From positions 9,329 through 73,328 of the forward strand of contig CAWHEG010000026.1 in NCBI GenBank assembly GCA_963828405.1: DNA of 64,000 bases, given 5' to 3'. Below, in pieces: positions 41,743 through 49,018 of the stretch. Each line of letters opens with the position of its first letter. Position 1 is the first letter of the stretch. A program made the position numbers and the translations under genes. The DNA comes from JANMJD01 sp963828405. Lineage in GTDB: Bacteria > Actinomycetota > Acidimicrobiia > Acidimicrobiales > Ilumatobacteraceae. The notes under the pieces were generated by a model, which saw only the letters and a list, made by a program, of their open reading frames with translations, did not search any database and had not been told where the DNA came from.

Positions 41743-42312
41743 ATGTCGAACGCGTTCGGCTCACGGTGTGACGAGGTGCTCGAGGATGCCAGGAACGGTG
41801 ACGCCTACGCCTTCGAAGAGCTGTTCACCGAACTGCAGCCGCGGCTGTTGCGGTTCCTTCGGTCGCAGGAGCCCACCGTTGCCGACGATCTCGCCGCCGA
41901 GGTGTGGATGGCGATCGCCAAGGGGATCGCCCGGTTCGACGGTGACTGGTCCGACTTCCGGGCCTGGGCGTTCGCGATCGCCCGGCGGCGGCTGGCCGAC
42001 CACCGCCGGACGGCCGTCCGACGCCGGACCGATGTCGTCGCAGCCGACGTGTTCGAGCTCCACCCGGCAGGTGACGAGACCGAGCAGGAGGTGCTCGACC
42101 GGCTGTCGGGCCAGCAGGCGGCCGATCTGGTCGCTTCGGTGCTCAACGGCGAGCAGGCCGAAGTGGTGCTGTTGCGCGTGCTGGGCGATCTCGACGTCGA
42201 CCAGGTGGCGGCGATCATGCAGCGGTCGCCCAACTGGGTCCGGGTGACTCAGCACCGGGCGCTGCAGAAACTGGCCAGACGTCTCGGTCCGCGGAAGTCG
42301 GTAATGCGATGA
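41743..42312 (+). CDS. ECF-type RNA polymerase sigma factor
   Basis: 189 residues. Region 2 is seen at about 20-95 (FEELFTELQPRLLRFLRSQ, DDLAAEVWMAIAKGIARFDG, FRAWAFAIARRRLADHRR) and region 4 at about 125-185 (LLRVLGDLDVDQVAAIMQRSPNWVRVTQHRALQKLARRL, a helix-turn-helix). Overlaps the downstream gene by ATGA, a usual sigma/anti-sigma arrangement. Divergent from the lasso operon, so it may control it; this is position only. Confidence 0.85.
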   Translation: MSNAFGSRCDEVLEDARNGDAYAFEELFTELQPRLLRFLRSQEPTVADDLAAEVWMAIAKGIARFDGDWSDFRAWAFAIARRRLADHRRTAVRRRTDVVAADVFELHPAGDETEQEVLDRLSGQQAADLVASVLNGEQAEVVLLRVLGDLDVDQVAAIMQRSPNWVRVTQHRALQKLARRLGPRKSVMR

Positions 42313-43466
42313 GCGACTCGAACGATCTCCACGACGTGACACAACCGCCGATCTCCGACGAGTTCGCCGATCGGCTGCTCTCGGGGTCCCTCCCGATCGC
42401 CGTTGGCGACGATCCCGCCGATCTCGGCGCCGTGCTGATGGCGGCCCGGCAACCGGCCGAACCGGCCGAGCTGGCCGGGATGGCCGCCGCCGTGGCCGCC
42501 TTCCGGCATGCGGGAGTCACGTCAATCGAGACCGCTTCGAACGCAAGGACCCGCCCGATGTTCAAGAAGTTCCTCACCGCCAAAGCGCTCGCCACCGCCG
42601 GGGTCGTCACCGTGCTCTCGGCGGGTGCTGCCGCGGCCGCCGGCGTGGTACCCACCCCGTTCGGGCCGGCGAGGCCGTCGTTCGTCGCCTCACCCCACGA
42701 GGCCGGGGACGAGGCCGACGAGTCCGTGCCCACGACGCTCGCCATCGACCAGGTGACGACCGCTGCGGCCAAGCCCCCGGCCGATGCCGCCGACGATGCC
42801 GAAGGCGCCGAACCCTCCGCCGATGCCGGTGTCGATGCCACCAACGACGACGCCGACGATCGGGCGCCCGACGGCGCCGATACCCGAGGACCCGACGTCT
42901 CGGGTCCGGCCAAGTTCGGCCAGTGCACCGCCTTTGCGGCGCACGCCAAGCGTGAGGATCCGCCGGCCTCACCGCCGGCCTCACCGCCGACCTCGGCCGA
43001 CGCCGATGCCGACGCCGACGCCGATGCTGATGCCGATGCCGACGCCGAAACCGATGTCGACGAGCCATCGTTCGCCGCATTGCGTGCCGCCGCCGCAGCC
43101 GCCGACCAGACGGTCGAGGAGTTCTGCGCCGACGCGACACCGGGACGTTCCGCCGACAACCCGTCGGTGACCGCGCCCGGACGTTCCGCCGACAACCCGT
43201 CGGTGACCGCGCCCGGACGTTCCGACGACAATCCGTCGGTGACCGCTCCTGGTCGGTCGGACGACAAGCCGGGTCGCTCGGACGACAATCCGTCGGTGAC
43301 CGCTCTTGGTCGGTCGGATGATTTCCCGGGCTCGGATGACAATCCGTCGGTGACGGCTCCGGGTCGCTCCGACGACGACCCGCCCGTCAGCATCCCCCGC
43401 GTCGAACTTCCCACCGTCCCCGAGGACCCGGGTGGCGGCCACGGCGAGGTGCCGTCGCACCCCTGA
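42309..43466 (+). CDS. Putative anti-sigma-like membrane protein with tandem repeats
   Basis: 385 residues. N-terminal 75 residues are soluble, then FKKFLTAKALATAGVVTVLSAGAAAAAGVV is a single membrane segment (about 84-115). The outer part is low-complexity and acidic: an Asp/Ala run (DADADADA...) near 235-250 and at least six copies of P-G-R-S-x-D-N-P-S-V-T-A between about 275 and 360. Layout and coupling to the ECF gene suggest an anti-sigma or envelope-sensing partner, without a zinc-binding HxxxCxxC motif. Function unproven. Confidence 0.6.
   Translation: MSDSNDLHDVTQPPISDEFADRLLSGSLPIAVGDDPADLGAVLMAARQPAEPAELAGMAAAVAAFRHAGVTSIETASNARTRPMFKKFLTAKALATAGVVTVLSAGAAAAAGVVPTPFGPARPSFVASPHEAGDEADESVPTTLAIDQVTTAAAKPPADAADDAEGAEPSADAGVDATNDDADDRAPDGADTRGPDVSGPAKFGQCTAFAAHAKREDPPASPPASPPTSADADADADADADADADAETDVDEPSFAALRAAAAAADQTVEEFCADATPGRSADNPSVTAPGRSADNPSVTAPGRSDDNPSVTAPGRSDDKPGRSDDNPSVTALGRSDDFPGSDDNPSVTAPGRSDDDPPVSIPRVELPTVPEDPGGGHGEVPSHP
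43139..43380 (+). repeat. In-gene tandem repeats coding PGRSxDNPSVTA
   Basis: About 240 bp of imperfect 36-base direct repeats inside the gene at 42309-43466, with unit start sequences CCGGACGTTCCGCCGACAAC or close variants at about 43140, 43176 and 43212, followed by more diverged copies. All are in frame. They can expand or shrink by slippage, so length may vary between strains. Confidence 0.75.
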
Positions 43467-43518
43467 GAACCCCGGGTGGCGCGCCCGGCCCGCGTCGGCG
43501 CGGGCGTAGGGTACCGAC

Positions 43519-45330
43519 GTGGCAACCCGGCGAGCCCGCTCCGGCCGGCACACGGGCGGCGGGACCATCTCGACCGCCGTTCGCCAATCCTGGGCGCTGG
43601 TCCGCTCGTCGTCGGCCCGGCTGAGCTCGCTGCTCCTCGTCCTCCAGCTCGTGGCGGCGGTCGTGCTGGCCGTCGAGCTGTTGATGGCCGGCCTGGTCGT
43701 CAGCAGGCTGGTGAGCACCGACGGCTCGCTGTCGTTGCGCTCGACGATCCCGCTGGTCCTGGTGTTCGGCCTGGCGATCGCCGCCGGCGCCTCGTCGATG
43801 GTCGTCACCCGCGAGCTCCAGACGCTGCTCGGCGAGCGGGTGGTGCGCACCGCCCAGGGTCGCATCGTCGCCTCGGCCGTCGAGCTCACCCCGGCGTCGT
43901 TCGACGATCCGGCCGTCTACGACCGTATGGAACGCGCCAACCGTGCCGTAGCCGACAACGGCTGGGACATGGTCTGGGCGCTGACCACCCTGGCATCGTC
44001 GGTGGCCGGCATGGTCGCCTCGGTCGTCGTGCTCGTGTTGCTCGCCCCGCTGACGTTGCCGATCCTGTTCGTCGGTGCGCTGCCGATCGCCGTCGTCCAG
44101 CGGCGCAACAACCGCGAGAACTACGAGATGGCGTTCGGGCTGTCGACCAACGACCGTGAGCGCCAGTACCTGGCCGGCCTGCTGACATCACGGGACGCGG
44201 TCAAGGAGCTGCGCGTCTTCGGCGCCGATCGGGTGCTGCGCCGTCGGTTCGACGCCCTCTTCGACGAACGCCTCAGGCGCGTACGGCGGGCCGTGGGGAG
44301 CCGTCTGCGCCGCCAGGTGATCGGCAACCTGCTCTCGTCGGCGGGGGTCGTCTTCGTGCTCCTCGGCCTGACCTACCTGCTCGCCCGGGGCCGCCTGAGC
44401 GTCGGTGCGGCGGGTTCGACGGTGCTCGCCGTCCACCAGCTGCAGGGGCGCATCCACAGCTTCACCCTCGGGGTGTCGACGGTGCACCGGTCGGCGATGT
44501 TCATGGGGGACTTCGTCAGCTTCACGGCGCCGTCGGAGCGGCCCGTGGCCCCGGCGGCCCCGTCGCTCACCTCGCTCGAGGTGGCCGACGTGACGTTCCG
44601 CTACGCCGGGCAGTCGGCGCCCGCCCTGTGCGGCGTGTCGTTGGAGATCCCCGTCGGTGGGGTCGTCGCCATCGTCGGGGAGAACGGCTCGGGCAAGACG
44701 ACACTCGCCAAGCTGCTCAGCGGCCTCTACGAGCCCGGGAGCGGTCGGGTGCTGTGGTCGGGGCAGCCGATCTCGGCGCTCGGGTACGGGGCGGTGTGGC
44801 CCCGCGTCTCGGTGCTCTTCCAGGATTTCGTCCGGTACCAGCTGAGCGCGGCCGAGAACATCGGCCTCGGCCAGCCCGAGCGGATCGACGACCGGGCGGC
44901 GATCGAGGAGGCGGCCCGGCGGACCGGCGCCCACGGATTGCTCGGCCGGTTGTCGAAGGGGTTCGATACCCGCCTGACCAGGCAGTTCGACGACGGGACC
45001 GACCTGTCGGGCGGCCAGTGGCAGAAGGTCGCGCTGACCAGGGCGACCTTCCGCGAGGCCGACCTGGTGATCCTCGACGAGCCGACCGCGGCGCTCGACC
45101 CGCAGGCCGAGGCCGACTTCTTCGCCCAGGCCCGCGAGCTGATGGCCGGCCGGACGCTGATCCTCATCTCCCACCGGATGGCCGGCGTGCGCAACGCCGA
45201 CCTGATCGTCGTGATGCACGAGGGGCGGGTGGTCGAGCAGGGCACCCACGCCGGGCTGCTCGCCCTCGGGGGCCGCTATGCGGGGCTCGTCGCCCGCACC
45301 GAGGAAGTGATGCCGGTCAACCGCCCGTAG
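43519..45330 (+). CDS. ABC exporter (fused permease-ATPase)
   Basis: 603 residues from GTG 43519. Six membrane segments within residues 25-330, then a nucleotide-binding domain: Walker A GENGSGKT, signature DLSGGQWQKVALTRA, Walker B LVILDEPTAALDP, switch His LILISHRM. Homodimeric exporters of this type export lasso peptides (D protein) or lipids. It is co-directional with the sigma pair and next to the lasso genes, so lasso export and self-immunity is a reasonable guess. The SGGQWQK signature is typical of peptide/bacteriocin-type exporters. Confidence 0.8.
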   Translation: MATRRARSGRHTGGGTISTAVRQSWALVRSSSARLSSLLLVLQLVAAVVLAVELLMAGLVVSRLVSTDGSLSLRSTIPLVLVFGLAIAAGASSMVVTRELQTLLGERVVRTAQGRIVASAVELTPASFDDPAVYDRMERANRAVADNGWDMVWALTTLASSVAGMVASVVVLVLLAPLTLPILFVGALPIAVVQRRNNRENYEMAFGLSTNDRERQYLAGLLTSRDAVKELRVFGADRVLRRRFDALFDERLRRVRRAVGSRLRRQVIGNLLSSAGVVFVLLGLTYLLARGRLSVGAAGSTVLAVHQLQGRIHSFTLGVSTVHRSAMFMGDFVSFTAPSERPVAPAAPSLTSLEVADVTFRYAGQSAPALCGVSLEIPVGGVVAIVGENGSGKTTLAKLLSGLYEPGSGRVLWSGQPISALGYGAVWPRVSVLFQDFVRYQLSAAENIGLGQPERIDDRAAIEEAARRTGAHGLLGRLSKGFDTRLTRQFDDGTDLSGGQWQKVALTRATFREADLVILDEPTAALDPQAEADFFAQARELMAGRTLILISHRMAGVRNADLIVVMHEGRVVEQGTHAGLLALGGRYAGLVARTEEVMPVNRP

Positions 45331-45377
45331 CCGTCGGGGTCGCATCGTCCCATCTTGTCGCGGTAACTCCGGTGCGG

Positions 45378-45695
45378 TCAGACGTCGATGTCGAGCACCA
45401 TTGCTACGACCTCGCGGATCTGGGTGAGGATCACTCGCCCGACGTTGTGCCCGGTCTCGGCCACGACGCGCGTCAGGCTGATGATCGTGATGTTGTGGGC
45501 CTGGATCCATCCCCACTCGCTGGCGATGTCGGAGTCCGACTCGCGCTCCGTCGTCGTGCAGTTGACGACATGGATCGCTGCCATCCCACGGTCGAGCATG
45601 TGGTCGGAGGTGATCACCACGGCGGGCCGGATCGCCGCCGGAGTGCCGGGCAGCGGTTCCCCGAAATCGACCGTGACAACGTCACCGGCCTTCAT
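45378..45695 (-). CDS. MazF/PemK-like toxin
   Basis: 105 residues. MKAGDVVTVDFGEPLPGTPAAIRPAVVITSD is a MazF-type opening with the conserved RPAVVI strand; the later SLTRVVAETGHNVGRV follows. Partner antitoxin at 45682-45924 overlaps its start. Divergent from the family mean (shorter C-terminal part), so a MazF-like protein of uncertain activity. Confidence 0.78.
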   Translation of the reverse strand: MKAGDVVTVDFGEPLPGTPAAIRPAVVITSDHMLDRGMAAIHVVNCTTTERESDSDIASEWGWIQAHNITIISLTRVVAETGHNVGRVILTQIREVVAMVLDIDV

Positions 45696-45924
45696 ACAAC
45701 CTCGCCACCGTCGCAGCTCCGGCGTCCATCACCAGCTGGTCGTCGTCGGTGAGCCCGCGGGCGGCGAGCTGATCGGCCAGTCGCTCGGCACGACCCTGGC
45801 GGATCATCCGCCGTAGCAATCGATCGACAGTGAGACCGTGAGCCGCTGCCAGCTCGTTGAGGCCGTCGCGGGTCGACACCGCAACCCTGATCGACGTTGT
45901 AGCTCCGGTAGTCCGACTAGCCAT
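45682..45924 (-). CDS. MazE-like antitoxin
   Basis: 80 residues from ATG 45924. The basic RTTGATTSIRVAVSTRDGLNELAAAHGLTVDRLLRRMIRQG N-terminus is a ribbon-helix-helix or short helix-turn-helix DNA-binding element, followed by an acidic partner-binding tail. Overlaps the toxin start by 14 bases. Confidence 0.72.
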   Translation of the reverse strand: MASRTTGATTSIRVAVSTRDGLNELAAAHGLTVDRLLRRMIRQGRAERLADQLAARGLTDDDQLVMDAGAATVARLYEGR

Positions 45925-45939
45925 ACTGAACAGACTACC
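45907..45939. promoter_or_regulatory. Inverted repeat over antitoxin start
   Basis: GGTAGTC at 45907-45913 faces GACTACC at 45933-45939, centred on the antitoxin start codon, and the inner 45909-45919 is itself an inverted repeat (TAGTC-C-GACTA). This is the usual shape of a toxin-antitoxin autoregulatory operator. Inference from structure. Confidence 0.45.
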
Positions 45940-45998
45940 TTTCGTCGTCGTGAGTAGCGCGTCGGCCGTACTGCAATCGACGTCATCCGAATACAACC

Positions 45999-46676
45999 TC
46001 ACGGGGCGGTGGCGACCGTGGTGGCTTCCCGCCGAAGGAGCATCACGGCCGCCGTCGTCACCAGGCTGGCCGCAATGACGATGGTGATCGCGGTCAGCAC
46101 GCCGTGGATGCCGGGGTGGACGAGGGCGCCGGTGCGAGCCACGACGACGCCGCCGACGCACCCGATCGCCGCGATGACCTCCATCCGAGCCGGCGAGACG
46201 GCCGCTGACGGTTGCCCGAGCCGGCTCACTGCGGTGACCAGGAGGAACGGCCAGACGCCGAACAGCGCTCCGAGCAGCGCGGCCGGCCAGCCGGCCGTGC
46301 CGAACACCCCGGAGGAGACGAGCAGGAAGATCTCGGCCATGTGGACGGGCCAGGGCAGGGTGGTGCGGCTGAGCAGCTCCCAGGCGGCGAGCCCGAAGAC
46401 CATCGCCAGCAGCCCGGGTTGGCGGCCGGTCTCGGGGATGCAGCTGTAGATCACCCCGGCCCAGGTGGCCACGAGCACGGCGGGGGCGCCCGGGCGGGGG
46501 AGCGCGCGGTGGACGACGGGCAGGACGAGGGCGACCACGGCGGCCGTGGCGACGATCAGGATCGGCGCCCACCCGAAATGGGTCCGACCAAGATGGGCGA
46601 ACCGCCACTGCTGGCGGATGACGATCACCCCCGCGACGACGCCGACCAACAGCCGTTGCCGCGCCCCGGATCGCAT
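45999..46676 (-). CDS. Polytopic membrane protein, unknown
   Basis: 225 residues, about 6-7 membrane segments, no recognised family motif. Its N-terminal coding region (LLVGVVAGVIVIRQQWRFA) is part of the 125-bp repeat copy 1 and is duplicated, degenerated, at 47484-47608. Neighbours are toxin-antitoxin genes. It may be part of an inserted element or the insertion target. Confidence 0.6.
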   Translation of the reverse strand: MRSGARQRLLVGVVAGVIVIRQQWRFAHLGRTHFGWAPILIVATAAVVALVLPVVHRALPRPGAPAVLVATWAGVIYSCIPETGRQPGLLAMVFGLAAWELLSRTTLPWPVHMAEIFLLVSSGVFGTAGWPAALLGALFGVWPFLLVTAVSRLGQPSAAVSPARMEVIAAIGCVGGVVVARTGALVHPGIHGVLTAITIVIAASLVTTAAVMLLRREATTVATAP

Positions 46677-46720
46677 GCTCCCAGTCTTGTCGCCCGGGCA
46701 CCCCCCGTGTCGTCAGGCCG
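46596..46720. repeat. 125-bp degenerate direct repeat, copy 1
   Basis: Starts GGCGAACCGCCACTG and ends in the GTCAGGC segment. It aligns end to end, without a visible gap, with copy 2 (47484-47608) at roughly four of five bases by eye. It covers the first ~80 bases of the membrane-protein gene plus its upstream region. Confidence 0.75.
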
Positions 46721-46790
46721 CGCTGCCCATCAGCTCGCTACGACCTATGCGCCATCTCGCGCCGGCTCCGCGCCCGATCCATCGCCGTGA

Positions 46791-47105
46791 CCGTTCCTCC
46801 TGGCTCAACACTCCGGCGAACGGAGCGGTCTGTGTGAGGGGCACCGATTCGACGAGGACACGTTCGACATCGGTCGCGACGATCTCACGGTCCTTGGTGC
46901 GCTGACGATCGGCTTGTACGACGAATCCCGCTCGATCGTCGACGCGTTCCGGCTGCGACACCTCTACGGAGAGGATCTCGCGGTCGACGCGCTCCGCCGC
47001 TGGTTGGCGAGACGCGGCAACCAGCCAGCGGAGCTCCTCGACATCGCGCGCCATTTCCCCGTTTCCGAGCCGTCGCTGCGACGAGTCCTCCAGGTCCTGC
47101 TGTGA
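46791..47105 (+). pseudogene. AbiEi-type antitoxin, N-terminally truncated
   Basis: An open stretch from 46791 to the stop at 47103-47105. Its sequence (DDLTVLGALTIGLYDESRSIVDAFRLRHLYGEDLAVDALRRWLARRG) matches the C-terminal domain of AbiEi antitoxins (RT.VD.FR....G.dvA.eALr..L). The winged-helix N-terminal half is absent, replaced by the repeat copy. Overlaps the AbiEii-like remnant by four bases (GTGA), as intact pairs do. Confidence 0.65.
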
Positions 47106-47548
47106 CGACGCGCCCGACACGAGCGATTCCCGGCGGGCGGGCGTATCTCGATCTCCGCAAGGCGGCGTCTGCTGCCGGGCGGCCGACCGATGAGCTGATG
47201 CAGCTGTACGCGCTCGAAGGACTCCTCGACCGGTTGAGCGGCTCACCGCACGCCCGCCGATTCGTCCTCAAGGGCGGCGTGCTGCTGGCCGCGTTCGATG
47301 CACGGCGTCCGACGCGGGACATCGATCTAGCGCGGGATGGCGAACACCCGCTGGCGCGACTTTGTCGACATCGCGAGTCTCGCCCACCGCGACGTCGACG
47401 AAGGCGCGCTCGTCGAGTCGATCAGACGGGTCGCCGCGTTCCGGCAGGTTCCGATCCGGCCACTCCGGGAGGTCCTGGCCGGCGGCGAACCGCCACTGCC
47501 GGCGGAGGACGATCACCCCCGCAACGAGGCCGACCACCAGCGGCTTAA
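47102..47548 (+). pseudogene. AbiEii-type nucleotidyltransferase toxin, internally deleted
   Basis: The N-terminal part (AYALEGLLDRLSG, RFVLKGGVLLAAFDARRPTRDIDLA) is the AbiEii core with the GG-L..R.T.DiDL motif. Directly after it, in another frame from 47337, comes ANTRWRDFVDIASLAHRDVDEGALVESIRRVAAFRQ, the family's C-terminal segment. The middle (about 100 or more residues) is missing, so the toxin is dead. The 3' end runs into repeat copy 2. Confidence 0.7.
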
Positions 47549-47608
47549 GGCTCCCCGGATCCCATCGTCCCAGTCTTGCGGTCTGGGAGCCTCCCGTGTT
47601 GTCAGGCC
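47484..47608. repeat. 125-bp degenerate direct repeat, copy 2
   Basis: Direct-orientation partner of copy 1 (46596-46720). The reading corresponding to the membrane protein start is still recognisable on the minus strand (VVGLVAGVIVLRRQWRFA) but no longer opens a gene. The AbiE remnant lies between the copies. Confidence 0.75.
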
Positions 47609-47932
47609 TCACCAGCGCCAGCCACGCCGAGCCGGGTCATCACCATCGCCTCGGGCCCATCGCGTCGATCGTTCCCCTCTCGATCAAGTCGACGATCGCT
47701 GACTCCGGGATGCGAACGTGTCGACCGAGCTTCACGTAGCGGACTCGCCGCTCGGCGATCAGCCGGTCGATCGCCGCCCACCGCCAACGCGACCAACTCA
47801 CCCCGGAAGTCGTCGGCCTCGGCGAACGACCGGCAACCCCGGCCGACGCCGCCGCCTGGGACGAACTCAGCGCCACGTCGGGCTCACCCGGATCTGGCTC
47901 GACACCACCGACCGCCCCACCAGAAACCGGTC
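47549..47932. other. 384-bp region of gene debris
   Basis: No intact gene. Contains the end of repeat copy 2; a minus-strand HTH/excisionase-like remnant (about 47640-47800); and a plus-strand stretch at about 47770-47860 reading DQLTPEVVGLGERPATPADAAAWDELSAT, which recalls the C-terminal helical part of MobF-type relaxases. Both are fragments of mobile-element genes. I am unsure of the relaxase resemblance. Confidence 0.4.
47640..47800 (-). pseudogene. Helix-turn-helix/excisionase-like remnant
   Basis: Reads AIDRLIAERRVRYVKLGRHVRIPESAIVDLIERG, the second half of a MerR-like/excisionase DNA-binding domain (RRLIAEGRIP..RLG.RVRIP..AL). The first helix of the domain is not present upstream, so this is a fragment. 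Fits a decayed integrative element. Confidence 0.55.
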
Positions 47933-48370
47933 TCAACCCGCCGAAGTCGGGGCAGTGCTGTCGGGATGAGGGACCGGCCGCAGGTCGAGGTCGGCGATGT
48001 TGGCGAAGTCGTCGGGGTTCACCGTGTATAGCGGGAGACCCGTTGCAACGGCCACCGATGCGATCAACGCGTCATAGGCACGAGCCTTCGGCTTGCGGCC
48101 TGCCGCCCGAAGGCCGGCCGCCACCCGGCCGAACGCGCGGGCTGCGGCAGCGTCGAAGGGCAGCGGTTCGAAGTCGTGCTCGGCCTGCTGCACGTGGGCC
48201 TGGCGAGTGGCGCGCTCATCCTCGTCGGTGGCGACGAGCGGCCCGACGCTGAGTTCGGCGAGCGTGATCGTCGTGATCGTCGGTCGCGACGACAGCATCG
48301 CCGGGTCGGTGATCCGCGGCAGAAGGATGACCGTGTTCGTGTCGAGGATCCCGTCGGGGGTATCGCTCAC
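47933..48370 (-). CDS. vapC: VapC-type PIN-domain toxin
   Basis: 145 residues. DGILDTNTVILLPRI (Asp), ITLAELSVG (Glu), AYDALIASVAVATGLPLYTVNPDDF (Asp, late PIN motif). Start overlaps the antitoxin stop (ATGA). A second VapBC-like module in this window, with a Phd/YefM-type partner. Confidence 0.9.
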   Translation of the reverse strand: MSDTPDGILDTNTVILLPRITDPAMLSSRPTITTITLAELSVGPLVATDEDERATRQAHVQQAEHDFEPLPFDAAAARAFGRVAAGLRAAGRKPKARAYDALIASVAVATGLPLYTVNPDDFANIADLDLRPVPHPDSTAPTSAG

Positions 48371-48603
48371 AACGATGAATCCAGCGCTGAGTCGACGTCG
48401 TCACGGAAACGGCCGGGGTCGACCACAGGCAGATTGCGCCAACGGCCCAGCAGCGTTGCGGCATCCAGCGGACGAGGACGAAGGGGGCGAAGTTCGGCGA
48501 CCTCGTGACCGTCGCGGGTCACCACGACTGTGTCCCCACCGAGGACACGATCGATCACATCGCCGCCATTGTTGCGCAACTCTCGGACAGTCACGGTCAT
48601 CAT
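48367..48603 (-). CDS. Phd/YefM-type antitoxin
   Basis: 78 residues from ATG 48603 (or 48600, tandem ATGs). MTVTVRELRNNGGDVIDRVLGGDTVVVTRDGHEVAELRPL is the Phd/YefM fold; the C-terminal acidic helix binds the VapC. No repeat-type operator was evident. Confidence 0.85.
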   Translation of the reverse strand: MMTVTVRELRNNGGDVIDRVLGGDTVVVTRDGHEVAELRPLRPRPLDAATLLGRWRNLPVVDPGRFRDDVDSALDSSL

Positions 48604-48654
48604 GCCAGTCAATGTATCACGCGTGAGACACGAGAGCTGCGGACAAGACGTTTC

Positions 48655-48692
48655 GGAGCTGGCGGACGGGAATCGAACCCGAGAGCGTCCGT
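48655..48692 (-). other. tRNA/tmRNA 3'-end-like sequence, possible attachment site
   Basis: On the minus strand it reads CGGGTTCGATTCCCG, a T-arm, followed by TCCGCCAGCTCC; the CCAGCTCC end resembles tmRNA (ssrA) 3' ends. No complete cloverleaf can be folded from the upstream bases. 3' ends of tRNA/tmRNA genes are common integrase target sites, so this may be an att remnant of the accessory segment at 45.4-49 kb. Confidence 0.35.
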
Positions 48693-48795
48693 GCCCTCCC
48701 GTGCCGCCCTGTGGTGCGATGTCCCACTTGAGCAGGGCGAACGTCGGGTGCTCGTGATGCCTGGGGCCGCCACGTGGCACCTCGTGCCGCCGAGT

Positions 48796-48963
48796 TCCGC
48801 GATCGGCGCGGCGGCTGACCGGATCCTGCACGCATCAGGCGTCGGACGCTGCTTCACCACCCGCGTCGTCGCTGGACAGTTCGCCTGGAACTACAACCAG
48901 GACGCACTCGACTACGAACAACGCCTGCTTGCCGGCCGCTACGTGATCACCACCTCCTTCGGC
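48796..48963 (+). pseudogene. Transposase fragment (IS1634/IS4-like)
   Basis: In one plus frame: GRCFTTRVVAGQFAWNYNQDALDYEQRLLAGRYVITTSF. This resembles the stretch before the second catalytic Asp in IS1634/IS4-type transposases (f.w..d..al..E..ldG.yvl.Ts). About 50 residues survive, with no start or catalytic residues. A dead insertion sequence. Confidence 0.6.
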
Positions 48964-49018
48964 TCGCCACGACGGGCCGCGACCACGTCGCCTCCGCTCG
49001 CTGGAAGACTGTTCGATC

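Larger units (their letters stand above)
48604..49018. other. 415-bp region of mobile-element debris
   Basis: No intact gene. It holds a tRNA/tmRNA 3'-end-like sequence at 48655-48692 and a transposase fragment at 48796-48963. The remaining bases show no recognisable structure. Any promoter for the downstream polysaccharide genes would be here. Confidence 0.5.

Noticed and set aside
43139..43380. CRISPR-like tandem repeats
   Set aside because: The 36-base units are contiguous, in frame and encode a protein repeat; there are no unique spacers and no cas genes.
42309..43466. Zinc-finger anti-sigma factor assignment
   Set aside because: No HxxxCxxC motif in the N-terminal domain; only an anti-sigma-like layout is claimed.
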